A stretch of DNA of 45,093 bases from Mycobacterium sp. IS-1496 (lineage in GTDB: Bacteria > Actinomycetota > Actinomycetes > Mycobacteriales > Mycobacteriaceae), in assembly GCF_001499995.1 (NCBI RefSeq), contig NZ_LQIU01000033.1, positions 1 to 45,093 of the forward strand, read 5' to 3'. Of this stretch, positions 1 to 8,422 are shown in pieces. Both the position numbers and the translations under genes were made by a program. The notes under the pieces were generated by a model. It saw only the letters and a list, made by a program, of their open reading frames with translations, was not told the origin of the DNA and made no database searches. How positions within the stretch are numbered: position 1 is the stretch's first letter; every line of letters begins with the position of its first letter.

Positions 1-159
1 GCCGGCCGGTCCTTCACACCTGATGTCGGCAAAACGCATGCTCGCCAACCCGAAGGCGGCAGCCACCGTACGAGCCAAACACCAGATGCAAAGGATCCAA
101 CCACCGCGATAGCGGCGACCTCACCCTGACACTGAGGCCACTGTATATAGCCTTGCGCT
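1..159. other. Upstream region of accD3, no supported gene
   Basis: No complete gene is visible. One forward frame is open from the window edge to a stop at 110-112 and could be the last 36 codons of an upstream gene, but I recognise no family in it. The last 16 bases carry a possible -10 element for accD3. Confidence 0.4.
144..149 (+). promoter_or_regulatory. Possible -10 element of accD3
   Basis: TATATA ends 10 bases before the GTG start at 160 in otherwise GC-rich sequence. The short distance leaves almost no leader, so accD3 may be transcribed with a very short or absent 5' UTR. The match to the mycobacterial TANNNT consensus is imperfect in the last base. Confidence 0.35.
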
Positions 160-1632
160 GTGAGCCGGATCGGTGCCCTCGAGCTGCGTGACGCCGTCCT
201 GGACGAGGGATCGTTCCGAAGCTGGGACAGCGCGCCGCTGGATGTGGCCACCACCGATTCCTACCGTGACGAACTGGCCGCCGCCGCGCAGGCGACCGGG
301 CTCGACGAGGCGGTGATCACCGGCGAGGGCCGCGTCTTCGGCCGCCGGGTCGCCGTGGTGGCGTGCGAGTTCGACTTCCTGGCCGGCTCGATCGGGGTGG
401 CCGCCGCCGAACGCATCACCGCCGCGGTGCAGCGGGCCACCGCCGAACGGCTGCCGCTGGTGGCGTCGCCGTCCTCGGGCGGAACCCGGATGCAGGAGGG
501 CACGGTGGCGTTCCTGCAGATGGTCAAGATCGCCGCCGCGGTGCAACTGCACAAACAGGCGCACCTGCCCTACCTGGTCTATTTGCGCCACCCCACCACC
601 GGCGGGGTGTTCGCGTCGTGGGGGTCGCTCGGCCACGTCACCGCCGCCGAGCCGGGTGCGCTGATCGGGTTCCTCGGACCCCGCGTCTACGAGCACCTGT
701 ACGGCGAACCGTTCCCGTCGGGCATCCAGACCGCGGAGAACCTGCACCGGCACGGCGTGATCGACGGGGTGGTGCCGCTGGCCACCCTGCGGGCCACGCT
801 CGACCGCGCGCTCACCGTCCTCGCCGACCCACCGGACCCGCCACCGCCCGCACCCCCGGTCGAGCCGCCGGCGGACGTGCCGGCGTGGACGTCGGTGGAG
901 GCGTCGCGGCGCCCGGACCGGCCCGGGGTCGGTCACCTGTTGCGGCACGGCACCACCGACCGGGTCCTGCTGTCGGGGACGGGCCGCGGCGAGGCGGCGA
1001 CGACGCTGCTGGCGCTGGCCCGCTTCGGCGGCCAACCGGCCGTCGTGCTGGGTCAGCAGCGGGTGCTCGGCGGGATGGTCGGCCCGGCGGCGCTGCGGGA
1101 AGCCCGGCGCGGGATGGCGCTGGCCGCCGGGCTTCAGCTGCCGCTGGTCCTCGTCATCGACACGGCGGGCCCCGCGCTGACGGTCGAAGCCGAACAGGGC
1201 GGGCTCGCCGGGGAGATCGCGCGTTGCCTGGCCGACCTGGTCACGCTGGACACGCCGACGGTGTCGGTGCTGCTCGGTCAGGGTTCGGGCGGTCCCGCGC
1301 TGGCCATGGCGCCGGCCGACCGGGTGCTGGCGGCGCTGCACGGCTGGCTGGCGCCGCTGCCGCCGGAGGGCGCGAGCGCGATCGTCCATCGCGACCTCGA
1401 CCACGCCGCGGAACTCGCCGCCGCCCAGGGGGTGCGCTCGGCGGATCTGCTGCGGCACGGCATCGTCGACATCGTGGTCGGCGAACATCCCGACGCGGCC
1501 GACGAACCGCTGGAGTTCACCCAGCGCCTGTCGGCCACCATCGCCGCGGAACTGCACGGCCTGCGCGACGTCCCGGCGGAGGTCCGTCTGCGGCGGCGCC
1601 TCGAGCGCTACCGCCGCATCGGGCTGCCCTGA
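160..1632 (+). CDS. accD3: Acyl-CoA carboxylase carboxyltransferase subunit AccD3
   Basis: The 490-residue product carries two tandem crotonase-fold carboxyltransferase halves, as expected of a biotin-dependent carboxyltransferase that moves CO2 from carboxybiotin to an acyl-CoA. The first half has the SGGTRMQEG oxyanion-type motif near residues 105-113; the second has IDTAGP and a GGLAGEIA segment near 333-350. Length and sequence fit AccD3 (Rv0904c, about 495 residues in M. tuberculosis as I recall). No biotin carboxylase or biotin carrier gene lies nearby, so its partner alpha subunit must be encoded elsewhere; its substrate is not defined by sequence. The GTG at 160 is chosen because it opens the conserved N-terminus and lies just after a TATATA element. 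Confidence 0.9.
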   Translation: MSRIGALELRDAVLDEGSFRSWDSAPLDVATTDSYRDELAAAAQATGLDEAVITGEGRVFGRRVAVVACEFDFLAGSIGVAAAERITAAVQRATAERLPLVASPSSGGTRMQEGTVAFLQMVKIAAAVQLHKQAHLPYLVYLRHPTTGGVFASWGSLGHVTAAEPGALIGFLGPRVYEHLYGEPFPSGIQTAENLHRHGVIDGVVPLATLRATLDRALTVLADPPDPPPPAPPVEPPADVPAWTSVEASRRPDRPGVGHLLRHGTTDRVLLSGTGRGEAATTLLALARFGGQPAVVLGQQRVLGGMVGPAALREARRGMALAAGLQLPLVLVIDTAGPALTVEAEQGGLAGEIARCLADLVTLDTPTVSVLLGQGSGGPALAMAPADRVLAALHGWLAPLPPEGASAIVHRDLDHAAELAAAQGVRSADLLRHGIVDIVVGEHPDAADEPLEFTQRLSATIAAELHGLRDVPAEVRLRRRLERYRRIGLP

Positions 1633-1633
1633 C

Positions 1634-1885
1634 TCAGCCGCCGAGTTCGTCGACAGCGGTGGTCAGCGCGGCCGCCTGCTCGTCGAGGCCACGGTCGTCC
1701 AGCGCCGCGCCGCCGGTCCGCTTGAGCAGTTCGTCGCGGGAGATGATCTCCAGCGCGCCGCGGTACTGCTCCGAACCCAGCTGCCCGGCCGTCACCACCT
1801 CGACACGGCCCTCGATCAGCACCAGCACCGCGTCGCCGTCGGTGTCGAGCAGTTGGCGTACGTCGTCTGCGCTGATCGTCATCAC
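1634..1885 (-). CDS. Small conserved hypothetical protein
   Basis: An 82-83 residue soluble, acidic protein that I cannot assign to a family. The N-terminal half predicts beta strands (AVLVLIEGRVEVV), and a helical C-terminus ends in VDELGG. It may start at GTG 1885 or ATG 1882; both touch the TGA of the upstream DUF3072 gene (1882-1884), so the two are translationally coupled. GGACGGGG just upstream serves as ribosome binding site. It converges with accD3 one base away. No transmembrane segment or signal peptide is seen, and function is unknown. Confidence 0.7.
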   Translation of the reverse strand: MMTISADDVRQLLDTDGDAVLVLIEGRVEVVTAGQLGSEQYRGALEIISRDELLKRTGGAALDDRGLDEQAAALTTAVDELGG

Positions 1886-2094
1886 TGACCCCGTCCGGTC
1901 TGTTGCTGTAGTCGGTCGATCGTCTCGGAGGCCTGCGCCTTGGTCAGATTGTCCGGGATCTCCTCCCCCGCCTCCTGGGCGAGAGTGTGGAGGTAGCTGC
2001 GCTGCGGACCGGTCATCGGCTCGTCACCGGTGACCCACTGCGACTGGTCTTTCTGCGGGTTCTCCTGCGGCGCGACGCCTGCTTCTTCACTCAT
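1882..2094 (-). CDS. DUF3072 domain protein
   Basis: A 70-residue hydrophilic protein. Residues 27-65 (MTGPQRSYLHTLAQEAGE, then LTKAQASETIDRLQ) match the DUF3072 pattern of short actinobacterial proteins: a helix, a loop rich in Glu/Asp, and a LTKAxAS helix that resembles the C-terminal SAP-like helix often seen in small nucleic-acid-associated proteins. The N-terminal 25 residues look disordered. The start is ATG 2094; an upstream extension of the frame has low-complexity arginine coding and is not credible. It overlaps the next gene at a TGATG junction. Function is unknown. Confidence 0.8.
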   Translation of the reverse strand: MSEEAGVAPQENPQKDQSQWVTGDEPMTGPQRSYLHTLAQEAGEEIPDNLTKAQASETIDRLQQQTGRGQ

Positions 2095-2132
2095 GACGGT
2101 CCTATGCCCGCTCACGCACCCGACTATGCGCG

Positions 2133-2564
2133 TCATCCGAACATCAGTGCGATCAACAGCGACGCGCAGGAGATCAGATCGAGCGGCAACCGCAGTAGGC
2201 TGCGCCGCGTCCACGCCACCGCCGCCGCCTCGTCGACGCCTGCGGGGTCGGTGGCGGCCGGCGGGGAGTCGAGCAGCGACCACACGCGCGCCGCGGCGTG
2301 CCCGGCCACCGCGACGAGCAGCGCGGTGCGCACAGTGGGATCCGTCCAGGCCGCGATGAGGCTGACCACGAGCAGCACCTCGAACGCGGTGTACGCCGGC
2401 GTCCAGAAACGGCGCCGCGCAATGCCCCCGTTCCTGGCCTGCACGATGCCCGGTCTGCGGGGCCAGAACGGGTCGACGGCCAGGGCCTCGTAGAGCCCGC
2501 CGCCGAGCACCACGCAGGCCGACAGTGCCGTCACGGCGAGCAGGAGCAGCGTCGGGGTCGGCAT
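2133..2564 (-). CDS. Four-helix membrane protein, unknown function
   Basis: The 143-residue product has four hydrophobic segments (about residues 4-30, 58-74, 80-97 and 124-142), with a polar stretch FWPRRPG after the first and a charged loop between the third and fourth. I recognise no enzyme motif. ATG 2564 opens directly into the first membrane helix. It lies ten bases downstream of another small membrane protein gene on the same strand, so the two are probably co-transcribed. This pair and the two soluble genes below it form a run of unknown small genes. Confidence 0.7.
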   Translation of the reverse strand: MPTPTLLLLAVTALSACVVLGGGLYEALAVDPFWPRRPGIVQARNGGIARRRFWTPAYTAFEVLLVVSLIAAWTDPTVRTALLVAVAGHAAARVWSLLDSPPAATDPAGVDEAAAVAWTRRSLLRLPLDLISCASLLIALMFG

Positions 2565-2573
2565 CGTCTCCGA

Positions 2574-2987
2574 TTATCCCGGCGAATCGGGCCCGCCGTT
2601 GACCGCGAGGCCGTGATGGCGGGTGCGGAAGTACAACACCGTGGCGGCCAGTGTGACCTCCACCACGGCCAGTGCCGTCGCCGCGCTCATCGCGGCCGGG
2701 GCGTGCGCCGCCGGCCCCCCGTGATCATGGGCCGGGGCGGGCAGGTGCACGGCGATCATCGCGATGTTCATCAGGGCGACGACCAGCCACGCCCGGGTGG
2801 TGCCGGCCGCCCACAACTCGTGGGCGCAGTAGAGGCACCCGAGGATCATCACCGCCAGCAGTGCACCGGCCACCGGGTTCGCGGCGTGGCCCAGCGCAGT
2901 CACGTGCAGCCCGGCGGAGACGGCGGCGAGCAGCGCACATCCGCGCCGTGCCACGACGGCCGACCGGTGTGCGGCGGACATCGTCAC
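2574..2987 (-). CDS. Small histidine-containing membrane protein
   Basis: About 135 residues with four predicted membrane helices (near 13-33, 38-60, 64-82 and 98-118). The loop before the last helix is HLPAPAHDHGG, and HH occurs after that helix, so the protein has a cluster of potential metal-binding histidines on one face. A CxYCAHEL segment lies in the second helix. Starts are possible at GTG 2987 or ATG 2981. I do not recognise the family; a metal-related or redox membrane role is only a guess from the His/Cys content. Confidence 0.65.
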   Translation of the reverse strand: MTMSAAHRSAVVARRGCALLAAVSAGLHVTALGHAANPVAGALLAVMILGCLYCAHELWAAGTTRAWLVVALMNIAMIAVHLPAPAHDHGGPAAHAPAAMSAATALAVVEVTLAATVLYFRTRHHGLAVNGGPDSPG

Positions 2988-3037
2988 ATCCTCGCAGCAC
3001 CCGCCGACATCGGCAGGTCGATGCGGAAGCGGTGCCG

Positions 3038-4663
3038 CTAGTCCGTGGCGTGCAGACCCAGCAGCCGCACGCTCTCGGCACGCATGTCCACCTTGCGGAC
3101 CTTGCCGGTGACGGTCATCGGGAACTCGTCGACGATGTGCACGTAGCGCGGGATCTTGTAGTGGGCGAGCTTGTCGCGGGCGAACTCCCGCACCGCTTCG
3201 GCGGTCAGTGGGGGGCGGCCCGGTCTCATCCGGATCCAGGCGCAGATCTCCTCGCCGTACTTGTCGTCGGGGACACCGATCACCTGGGCGTCCTCGATGT
3301 CGGGGTGGGTGTAGAGGAACTCCTCGACCTCACGCGGGTAGATGTTCTCGCCACCGCGGATCACCATGTCCTTGATGCGTCCGACGACGTTGCAGTAGCC
3401 GTCGTCCCGCATGACCGCGAGATCGCCCGTGTGCATCCACCCCTCGGCGTCGATCGCCTCGGTGGTCTTCTCCGGGTCGTTCCAGTAACCGAGCATCACC
3501 GAATATCCGCGCGTACAGAACTCGCCGGGTTCACCGCGTTCCACCGTCTCGCCGGTGTTCGGGTCGACGATCTTGACCTCGACATGCGGATGGGCGCGAC
3601 CGATCGAGGCGGTGCGCCGTTCGAGGTCGTCGTCGATCAGCGTCTGGCACGACACCGGGGAGGTCTCGGTCATGCCGTAGGCGATCGCGACCTCCGTCAT
3701 GTGCATCTCGTTGACACAGCGCTTCATCACCTCGACCGGGCAGACCGAGCCGGCCATGATGCCCGTCCGCAGCGACGACACATCCGTGCGCGGGAAGTCG
3801 GGATGGCCGAGCATCGCGATGAACATCGTGGGCACCCCGTAAGCCCCTGTGCACCTTTCCTTCTCGATCGCCGCCAGCGTCATCCCGGCGTCGAAACCCG
3901 GCGCCGGGATCACCATGGTGGCGCCGTGCGTGGTGCATCCGAGGTTGCCCATCACCATGCCGAAGCAGTGGTAGAACGGCACCGGGATGCACAGCCTGTC
4001 GGCCGGGCCGAGGCCGATCAATTCGGTGACGAAGAACCCGTTGTTTCCGATGTTGCGGTGCGACAGGGTCGCGCCTTTCGGGAAACCCGTGGTCCCCGAG
4101 GTGTACTGGATGTTGATGGGATCGCGGACATCCAACTCCGCCATACAGTTTCGCAGCTTCTCGACCGACACGGCGTCGGCGCCGCGGCGCAGTGCCGCCC
4201 AGTCGTCCGTGCCGAGGAAGACCACCTCGCGCAGCCCGTGACAGCGGGGCCGCACCTCGTCGACCATCGCGACGTAGTCGGAGGACTTGAATGCCGTCGC
4301 CGCGATCAGCGTGCGCACCCCGGACTGTTCGAGCACGTAGGCCAGCTCGTGGGTGCGGTAGGCCGGGTTGATGTTCACGAGGACTGCGCCGATTTTGGCC
4401 GCCGCGTACTGCACGACGGTCCACTCGGCGCAGTTGGGCGCCCAGATCCCCACCCGCTCGCCGCGTTCGACGCCCAGGGCGAGCAGACCCCTTGCGACGA
4501 GGTCGATCTCGTCGTTCAGCTCGGCGTAGGTCCACCGCCTGCCGGTGAACACCTCGACGAGCGCCTCGTTGTCGGGATGCCGCGAGACGATGCGTTCGAA
4601 GTGAGCGCCGATCGTCTCCTCGATGAGAGGGGTGGCGGTGGGGCCCGCGTCGTAGGACTTCAT
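3038..4663 (-). CDS. Acyl-CoA synthetase, FadD35-like (AMP-forming)
   Basis: A 541-residue ANL-superfamily ligase that activates a fatty acid as acyl-AMP and then acyl-CoA. Visible motifs are the P-loop YTSGTTGFPKG (187-197), YGMTETSP, GWMHTGDL, the hinge GRIKDMVIRGGENIYPREVE, and the catalytic lysine in TGKVRK near residue 521. The sequence resembles M. tuberculosis FadD35 and medium-chain acyl-CoA ligases; the true substrate is not readable. The ATG overlaps the TGA of the upstream ligase gene by four bases (4660-4663), so the two synthetases form an operon and are probably co-regulated by the divergent GAF-LuxR protein. Confidence 0.9.
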   Translation of the reverse strand: MKSYDAGPTATPLIEETIGAHFERIVSRHPDNEALVEVFTGRRWTYAELNDEIDLVARGLLALGVERGERVGIWAPNCAEWTVVQYAAAKIGAVLVNINPAYRTHELAYVLEQSGVRTLIAATAFKSSDYVAMVDEVRPRCHGLREVVFLGTDDWAALRRGADAVSVEKLRNCMAELDVRDPINIQYTSGTTGFPKGATLSHRNIGNNGFFVTELIGLGPADRLCIPVPFYHCFGMVMGNLGCTTHGATMVIPAPGFDAGMTLAAIEKERCTGAYGVPTMFIAMLGHPDFPRTDVSSLRTGIMAGSVCPVEVMKRCVNEMHMTEVAIAYGMTETSPVSCQTLIDDDLERRTASIGRAHPHVEVKIVDPNTGETVERGEPGEFCTRGYSVMLGYWNDPEKTTEAIDAEGWMHTGDLAVMRDDGYCNVVGRIKDMVIRGGENIYPREVEEFLYTHPDIEDAQVIGVPDDKYGEEICAWIRMRPGRPPLTAEAVREFARDKLAHYKIPRYVHIVDEFPMTVTGKVRKVDMRAESVRLLGLHATD

Positions 4664-6357
4664 CCGGTCACCAGATCCTCGTAGCGGTACTCGGTGGGGA
4701 TCGCCCGGCCCGCGCTGTCCTCCTCACGGCGGCGCAACTCGACCCGGCGGATCTTGCCGGAGATCGTCTTGGGCAGTTCGTAGAACTCGACGCGGCGGAC
4801 CTTCAGGTAGGGCGCGAGGTGGTCGCGGGCGTACTCCATGATCACCTTCGCGGTGTCGGCGTCGGCCTTCCAGCCGTCGGCCAGTGCGACGTAGGCCTTG
4901 GGCACCGACAGCCGGGTGTCGTCGGGCTGTGGGACCACCGCGGCCTCCACCACCGCGGGGTGCTCGATCAGCACGCTCTCCAGTTCGAACGGCGACACCT
5001 TGTAGTCCGAGGACTTGAACACGTCGTCAGTGCGGCCGATGTAGGTGATGTAGCCGTCCGGATCACGTTGGGCGACATCGCCGGTGTGGTAGTAGCCGCC
5101 CTCGGTCACCGCCGCGTTGCGCGCCGGGTCGTCGAGGTAACCGGTCATCAGGTTGACCGGGCGCCGGCTCAGGTCGAGGCAGATCTCCCCCTCCTCGGCG
5201 AGACGCCCGGTGAGCGGGTCCACCAGCACGACCGGGACGCCGGGCATCGGCCGGCCCATCGACCCGGATTTGACCGGCTGGCCGGGGGTGTTGCCGATCT
5301 GCAGTGTCGTCTCGGTTTGGCCGAAGCCGTCGCGGATCGTCAGCCCCCAGGCCTTCTCCACCTGCGCGATGACGTCGGGGTTCAACGGCTCGCCCGCACC
5401 CAGGATCTCGCGCAGGCCCGCGGGTCTGGCGCCGAGATCGGACTGGATGAGCATGCGCCACACCGTCGGCGGTGCGCAGAAGGTGTTCACCTGGGCCCGG
5501 TCCAGTTGCCGCAGCAGCGCCGCGGCGTCGAACCGGCGGTAGTTGTAGACGAAGATCGTCGCCTCGGCGATCCACGGCGCGAAGAAGCAACTCCACGCGT
5601 GCTTGGCCCAGCCCGGGGAGCTGATCGCCAGGTGCACGTCACCGGGGCGCACACCGATCCAGGCCATCGTCGACAGGTGCCCGACCGGGTAACTCACCTG
5701 GGAGTGCTCGACGAGCTTGGGCTTGCTGGTGGTCCCCGAGGTGAAGTAGATGAGCATCGTGTCGTCGACGGTGGTGCGCGCGGTGAACGGACCGGCCGAG
5801 ACGGTGTCGTAGGCGTCGCTGTAGGTGTGCCAGTCGGCGACCGAGCCGCCCACCGCGATGCGGAGGTAGTCGCCGGGCACCTCGGCGAACTTCACGGTGT
5901 CGGCGGCGTTGGCGATCACCGCCGTCGCGCCGCCGCGGGTGATCCGGTCGGCCAGGTCGTCCGGGCCCAGCGCGCCGGTGGTGGGCATGGTGACCGCGCC
6001 GAGCTTGGCCACCGCGAGCATCGCCTCCCACAGCTCCACCTGGTTGCCGAGCATGAGGATCACCCGGTCGCCCTTGCCGATGCCGCGCCGCTCGAGCCAG
6101 GTGGCGACCCGGTCGGAGCGGTCCGCCATCTGGGCGAAGGTGATCTGCTCCTCGCGGCCGTCCTCCTCGACGATCCACAGCGCCCGCCGGTCGGCGGTGA
6201 CCGGGTCCCGCGCGATCACGTCGAACCAGTCGGTGGCCCAGTTGAACGTGCCTTCCAGGCGGGGCCACTCGAAGCTCCGCAGCGCCTTGTCGTAGTCGCC
6301 GATGACCGCGACCAGCTGGTCACGCGCGCTGCGGTACAGATCGGTGTTGGTGCTCAT
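4660..6357 (-). CDS. Acyl-CoA synthetase, ACSM/acetate-like type
   Basis: A second AMP-forming acyl-CoA ligase, 565 residues, distinct from its neighbour and closer to the medium-chain (ACSM) and acetyl-CoA synthetase group. Motifs are YFTSGTTSKPKL (204-215), a FGQTET block, YYHTGDVAQRDPDGY, GRTDDVFKSSDYKVSPFELE and the C-terminal lysine in SGKIRR near 535. The SSDYK hinge, replacing the GGEN of FadD proteins, is typical of the ACSM/Acs branch. The ATG at 6357 lies seven bases after a GAGCAT hexamer on the minus strand, which would make the operon mRNA leaderless. It is divergent from the LuxR regulator gene. Confidence 0.9.
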   Translation of the reverse strand: MSTNTDLYRSARDQLVAVIGDYDKALRSFEWPRLEGTFNWATDWFDVIARDPVTADRRALWIVEEDGREEQITFAQMADRSDRVATWLERRGIGKGDRVILMLGNQVELWEAMLAVAKLGAVTMPTTGALGPDDLADRITRGGATAVIANAADTVKFAEVPGDYLRIAVGGSVADWHTYSDAYDTVSAGPFTARTTVDDTMLIYFTSGTTSKPKLVEHSQVSYPVGHLSTMAWIGVRPGDVHLAISSPGWAKHAWSCFFAPWIAEATIFVYNYRRFDAAALLRQLDRAQVNTFCAPPTVWRMLIQSDLGARPAGLREILGAGEPLNPDVIAQVEKAWGLTIRDGFGQTETTLQIGNTPGQPVKSGSMGRPMPGVPVVLVDPLTGRLAEEGEICLDLSRRPVNLMTGYLDDPARNAAVTEGGYYHTGDVAQRDPDGYITYIGRTDDVFKSSDYKVSPFELESVLIEHPAVVEAAVVPQPDDTRLSVPKAYVALADGWKADADTAKVIMEYARDHLAPYLKVRRVEFYELPKTISGKIRRVELRRREEDSAGRAIPTEYRYEDLVTG

Positions 6358-6392
6358 GCGGATATGCTCTACGTCACATACGTCCGCTCGCT

Positions 6393-6408
6393 ACCCCCGA
6401 AAGAGGGT
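6393..6408. promoter_or_regulatory. Imperfect palindrome before the LuxR gene
   Basis: ACCCCCGAAAGAGGGT forms an inverted repeat with ACCC/GGGT outer arms plus one inner C-G pair. It lies in the 58-base space between the divergent acyl-CoA synthetase operon and the GAF-LuxR gene, immediately upstream of the latter's start. That is where an autoregulatory operator would be expected; the role is inferred from position only. Confidence 0.4.
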
Positions 6409-6415
6409 GTTGTCC

Positions 6416-7264
6416 GTGCGCCCGCCGGTCTCGCCGCTGTTGCGGCCGCGCGACGCCGACGCGTTGCGCGCCGAGCTGCGGCGGATCGCGTCGACGACCG
6501 GCCTCCCGGTGACGTTCGGCGGCGAGGTGTTCGACCGGACGCTGCTGCTGACCGAGTTCGTCGGCGCCAGGACCAGCGGGTTGCGCGGGCTCGCGGTGCG
6601 CCCCAACTCCGGCCTCGGCGGGGCCACCGTGGTGGCGGGCCGTCCGCTGTCGGTGGCCGACTACCGCCGCGATCTCACCATCACCCACGACTACGACGGG
6701 CCCGTGCTGGGCGAGGGCATCCACTCCGTGCTGGCGGTGCCCGTCGTCGTCGACGGCGAGGCCCGCGCGGTGCTCTACGGGGCGCAACGCTCGCCCGCGC
6801 CGATCGCCGACCAGACCGCGGCGTTCATCGTCACCTCGGCGCGCCGCCTCGCCACCGAACTGCGCATCCGCGACGAGGTGGACCGGCGGCTCCGGCTGCG
6901 CGACGCGGCCCTGGCCGGTGCCGGTGCGGGATTGGCCGGCACCGAAGAGGTCCGGGAGGTGCACGCCGAACTGCGCCGGCTGGCCGCGGACTCCCCCGAT
7001 GGCGCGACGCTGCGCGCACTGGCCGACCGGCTGGCGCACGCGCTCGGCGGTGACGCTCCCGCCGTCGAGACCCCGCTGAGCGGCCGCGAGCTCGACGTGC
7101 TCACACAGGTGGCGATGGGGTGCACGAACGCCGAAGCGGCGCAACGCCTCTCGCTGCGGCCGGAGACGGTGAAGAGTTACCTGCGCAGTACGGCCGCCAA
7201 ACTCGGCACGCGGACCCGCCACGAATCGGTGTCCCGGGCGCGGTTGCTTCGCCTCATCCCGTAA
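6416..7264 (+). CDS. GAF domain LuxR-family transcriptional regulator
   Basis: A 282-residue regulator. The N-terminal 150 residues form a GAF-like sensor module (VLAVPVVVDGEARAVLYGA is the typical GAF core strand pair), followed by a helical linker. The last 62 residues are a LuxR helix-turn-helix (LSGRELDVLTQVAMGCTNAEAAQRL, with the recognition helix PETVKSYLRS). No response-regulator receiver domain is present, so it senses a ligand directly. It is divergent from the two acyl-CoA synthetase genes and precedes the epoxide hydrolase gene, so a catabolic substrate or acyl-CoA ligand is plausible. GTG 6416 is preferred: GAGGG lies nine bases upstream. GTG 6407 is the alternative. Confidence 0.85.
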   Translation: MRPPVSPLLRPRDADALRAELRRIASTTGLPVTFGGEVFDRTLLLTEFVGARTSGLRGLAVRPNSGLGGATVVAGRPLSVADYRRDLTITHDYDGPVLGEGIHSVLAVPVVVDGEARAVLYGAQRSPAPIADQTAAFIVTSARRLATELRIRDEVDRRLRLRDAALAGAGAGLAGTEEVREVHAELRRLAADSPDGATLRALADRLAHALGGDAPAVETPLSGRELDVLTQVAMGCTNAEAAQRLSLRPETVKSYLRSTAAKLGTRTRHESVSRARLLRLIP

Positions 7265-7318
7265 GCGCTCCTCGCGCCGAGAGGCATGTGCTGACGCGCC
7301 CGTGCGAGGATCGCTCGT

Positions 7319-8422
7319 GTGCCCGCTGTCACACCGTTCCGCATCGAGGTTCCCGACGCCGTCCTGACCGACCTCGAGAGCCGCCTGGTCAACACCAGGT
7401 GGCCGGAGGCCGAATGCGTCGACGACTGGAGCCAGGGCATCCCGCTGGCCTACACCCGTGAGCTGGCCGGCTACTGGGCCGACGGGTACGACTGGCGGGC
7501 CCGCGAGGCCGCGCTCAACCGGTTCGACCAGTTCACCACCGAGATCGACGGGCTCGACATCCACTTCGTCCACCAGCGCTCGTCGCGTCCCGATGCCTTC
7601 CCGCTGATCCTCACCCACGGGTGGCCGGGGTCCGTCGCCGAATTCGTCAAAGTGATCGATCCGCTCACCGACGCCGGCTACGACGTGGTGTGCCCGTCCC
7701 TTCCCGGCTACGGATTCTCCGGCAAGCCGACATCGACCGGGTGGGGCATCGAGCGGATCGCCAAGGCCTGGGACGAGCTCATGGTGCGGCTCGGCTACGA
7801 CCGCTACGGCGCCCAGGGCGGCGACTGGGGTGCGGTGATCACGACCCAGATCGGGCGCAACGAACGCAGGTGCGTCGCCATCCACACCAACATGCCGATC
7901 GGGCGGCCGCCGAAGGGTCTCACCGACCCCACCGACGAGGAAAGACGGACGCTCGACGCGATGGCCGAGCGGAAGCGCTGGGGCACCGGGTACTTCCAGC
8001 AGCAGGCCACCCGCCCGCAGACGCTGGGCTACGGGCTGGTCGACTCCCCCGTCGGGCAGCTCGCCTGGATCGTGGAGAAGTTCCGGGAGTGGAGCGACTG
8101 CGACGGCCATCCCGAGAACGTGTTCACCAGGGACGAGCTGCTCGACAACGTCATGCTGTACTGGGCGACCGCGTCGGGCGCCTCCTCGGCCCGGCTGTAC
8201 TGGGAGAGCGGTGTCGGAGGCCGCGGTTCGGGGCGGGTCCGCGTGCCGACCGGTGTGGCGTCCTTCCCCAAGGAGATCGTCCGGATGCCACGGCAGTGGT
8301 GCGAGGACAGCTACCACCTCACCCACTGGACGGACATGCCGCGCGGCGGGCACTTCGCCGCGCTCGAACAGCCGGAGCTGTTCGCCGGCGACGTCCGCGC
8401 GTTCTTCGACACGGTGCGTTAG
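7319..8422 (+). CDS. Epoxide hydrolase, microsomal type
   Basis: A 367-residue alpha/beta hydrolase with the EHN N-terminal region (PFRIEVPDAVLTDLESRLVNTRWPE) that marks microsomal-type epoxide hydrolases; these open epoxides to diols through a covalent ester. Visible landmarks are the oxyanion motif HGWPGS (100-105), the nucleophile Asp169 in GGDWGA, and the catalytic His near 345 in GGHFAALEQPE. GTG 7319 lies seven bases after GAGGAT and may start a leaderless mRNA. Its stop codon overlaps the GTG of the next flavoprotein gene, so an epoxide-forming or diol-processing partnership is possible. Confidence 0.9.
   Translation: MPAVTPFRIEVPDAVLTDLESRLVNTRWPEAECVDDWSQGIPLAYTRELAGYWADGYDWRAREAALNRFDQFTTEIDGLDIHFVHQRSSRPDAFPLILTHGWPGSVAEFVKVIDPLTDAGYDVVCPSLPGYGFSGKPTSTGWGIERIAKAWDELMVRLGYDRYGAQGGDWGAVITTQIGRNERRCVAIHTNMPIGRPPKGLTDPTDEERRTLDAMAERKRWGTGYFQQQATRPQTLGYGLVDSPVGQLAWIVEKFREWSDCDGHPENVFTRDELLDNVMLYWATASGASSARLYWESGVGGRGSGRVRVPTGVASFPKEIVRMPRQWCEDSYHLTHWTDMPRGGHFAALEQPELFAGDVRAFFDTVR

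Noticed and set aside
2..112. Possible 3' end of an upstream gene in forward frame 2 (36 codons)
   Set aside because: No family recognised, codon bias in the third position not stronger than in the other frames, and no start in the window.
121..1557. Long antisense open frame opposite accD3
   Set aside because: Typical of high-GC coding DNA read in reverse: arginine-, glycine- and histidine-rich with no domain. The same applies to many other long frames opposite real genes throughout the window.
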